64,000 nt of DNA from Tractidigestivibacter scatoligenes (GTDB taxonomy: Bacteria; Actinomycetota; Coriobacteriia; Coriobacteriales; Atopobiaceae): the NCBI RefSeq assembly GCF_001494635.1, contig NZ_LOJF01000001.1:868001-932000 (forward strand), given 5' to 3'. Positions 62,908-64,000 of the stretch are shown here, piece by piece. Under the pieces are notes generated by a model. That model was not told where the DNA came from. It was given only the letters and a program-made list of their open reading frames with translations, and did no database searches. Every line of letters starts with the position of its first letter. The stretch's first letter is position 1. The position numbers and the translations under genes are program-made.

Positions 62908-64000
62908 AGAAGCTCGCCGAGGTTCTGAAGGACTGGGAGGCCGTCATTGGTCTTGAGGTCCACACCGAGCTCACCACGCTCGAAACCAAGATGTTCTGCA
63001 ACTGCAAGAACACGCACGACGACCCGCCCAACACCAACGTCTGCCCCGTGTGCCTGGGCATGCCGGGCGCGCTGCCGGTGCCCAACCGTGCGGCCATCCA
63101 GTCCATCGTGATGGCGGGTCTGGCCACAAACTGCCAGATCATGCGCCACTCGATGTTCTACCGCAAGCACTACTTCTATCCCGACATGGCCAAGAACTTC
63201 CAGACCACGCAGGGGCCGGTGGCCTTCTGCATGCACGGGCACCTTGACCTGGAGGTCTCCGGCGAGGGCGCGGCCGAGCGCCCGGCCTGGGAAGACGTGG
63301 CGGGCGACGGCGAGACGCCCATCTCGCGCGAGAAGGACGGCTCCTACGTGGCGCCCATCCGCATCCTGCGCATCCACATGGAGGAGGACGCCGCCAAGAT
63401 GGTGCACGTGGGCGGCGAGGAGGGCCGCATCACCGCGGCCACCGAGAGCCTCATCGACTACAACCGCTGCGGCACGCCGCTGATCGAGCTGGTCACCGAG
63501 CCCGACCTGCGCACGCCCGAGGAGGCCCGTCTCTTCATGGAGAAGCTGCAGCAGACGTTCAAGACGCTCGGCATCTCCGACTGCTCGCTGGAGAACGGCT
63601 CCATGCGCTGCGACGGCAACATCAGCCTGCGTCGCCGCGGCGAGACGCGCCTGGGCACCAAGACCGAGATGAAGAACATCAACTCGTTCAAGAGCCTGCA
63701 CGACGCGCTTGAGTACGAGATCTGCCGCCAGGCCGAGGTGCTCGAGGAGGGCGGCATCATCTACCAGGAGACGCGTCACTGGGAGCCCAGCCGTCGTCGC
63801 ACCGTGGTGATGCGCGTGAAGGAGACGGCGGACGACTACCGCTTGTTCCCCGACCCTGACCTGGCGCCATTCGACCTCACCGACGACTTCATCGAGGAGG
63901 CGCGCGAGAAGATCCCGGAGCTGCCGGACGCCAAGCGCGACCGCTACATGCACGACTACGGCCTGAAGCGCGCCGACGCCGCCCAGCTTGCGGGCGACCC
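62904..64000 (+). CDS. gatB: Asp/Glu-tRNA amidotransferase subunit B (partial, cut by window end)
   Basis: The 5' 365 codons of GatB, the kinase subunit that phosphorylates Glu- or Asp-tRNA before amidation. Recognisable segments are AVIGLEVHTELTT, MFCNCKN with its Cys pair, VCPVCLGMPGALP, the zinc-site cysteines, RIHMEEDAAKM, DYNRCGTPLIELVTEPD, KTEMKNINSF and TRHWEPSRRRT. GTG 62904 overlaps the gatA stop (GTGA). Between HLDLEV and RIHMEEDA there is about 45 residues, roughly 30 more than in many GatB proteins, which looks like an insertion in a surface loop. The gene continues past 64000. Confidence 0.95.
   Translation, partial: MKKLAEVLKDWEAVIGLEVHTELTTLETKMFCNCKNTHDDPPNTNVCPVCLGMPGALPVPNRAAIQSIVMAGLATNCQIMRHSMFYRKHYFYPDMAKNFQTTQGPVAFCMHGHLDLEVSGEGAAERPAWEDVAGDGETPISREKDGSYVAPIRILRIHMEEDAAKMVHVGGEEGRITAATESLIDYNRCGTPLIELVTEPDLRTPEEARLFMEKLQQTFKTLGISDCSLENGSMRCDGNISLRRRGETRLGTKTEMKNINSFKSLHDALEYEICRQAEVLEEGGIIYQETRHWEPSRRRTVVMRVKETADDYRLFPDPDLAPFDLTDDFIEEAREKIPELPDAKRDRYMHDYGLKRADAAQLAGD

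Overview
The window is high-GC DNA with short intergenic gaps and frequent GTG/TTG starts. The content fits an Actinomycetota of class Coriobacteriia, family Atopobiaceae (Olsenella or a close relative). The indications are LPXTG surface proteins with a sortase-assembled pilus, a bile-salt-hydrolase-type enzyme, a sufCBDSU operon, GatCAB, and a thioredoxin reductase fused to a C-terminal redox domain beside AhpC. Genus is an inference from gene content and style. I saw no rRNA, tRNA, CRISPR array, insertion sequence or phage structural gene.

Layout. 0.5-2.9 kb: peroxide defence (ahpC and an AhpF-like reductase). 3.0-10.1 kb: pilus operon with a thioester-domain tip adhesin, two further pilins and a class C sortase. 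10.4-12.8 kb (minus): a YdcF-like gene broken by a 16-bp duplication, and mntH. 13.5-17.4 kb: a LysR regulator, a MetE-like methyltransferase and enolase. 17.5-19.7 kb (minus): translationally coupled gpx-ohrR-CDF operon. 20.3-22.7 kb (minus): choloylglycine hydrolase and an M18 aminopeptidase. 23.0-24.9 kb: an A/T-richer patch with a LytTR regulator and a decapitated surface-protein gene. 25.1-30.3 kb: an ABC-F ATPase, an FMN reductase/HxlR pair, a small holin-like protein and an XRE-HTH/aminotransferase fusion. 30.5-36.0 kb: a defence-like island with a toxin-antitoxin pair, a PvuRts1I/AbaSI-family modification-dependent nuclease, a DCTPP1-like dCTP pyrophosphatase and a GIY-YIG/DUF2075 ATPase, then small accessory genes. 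36.4-39.6 kb: a large coiled-coil/CAP surface protein between near-identical direct repeats. 39.8-43.0 kb: a TPP-riboswitch-controlled thiamine-precursor transporter. 43.1-45.3 kb: a low-complexity membrane protein and class II aldolase. 45.7-51.2 kb (minus): sufCBDSU-rrf2. 52.2-60.7 kb: pepT, an MFS exporter with a leader peptide, a MarR regulator with a heterodimeric ABC exporter, an AAA ATPase and a small membrane protein. 61.1-64.0 kb: gatCAB, with gatB cut by the window end.

The most distinctive non-genic feature is the set of intergenic palindromic elements, which fall into several families. One is a 29-bp palindrome whose terminal TGA is the stop codon of the adjacent gene in four of five copies; in the fifth it lies inside an open reading frame. 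Others are a degenerate 61-bp tandem unit, hairpins with unrelated stems but a shared loop, and two loci with the same architecture (two direct repeats 40 bp apart, an A/T-rich core, two inverted copies 40 bp apart).

The strongest candidate for an undescribed system is the 31.2-34.7 kb group. There a nuclease of a family that cuts hydroxymethylcytosine DNA sits next to an enzyme of a family that destroys modified dCTP, followed by a GIY-YIG/DUF2075 ATPase. Together they could act against phages with modified cytosine at both the nucleotide and the DNA level.
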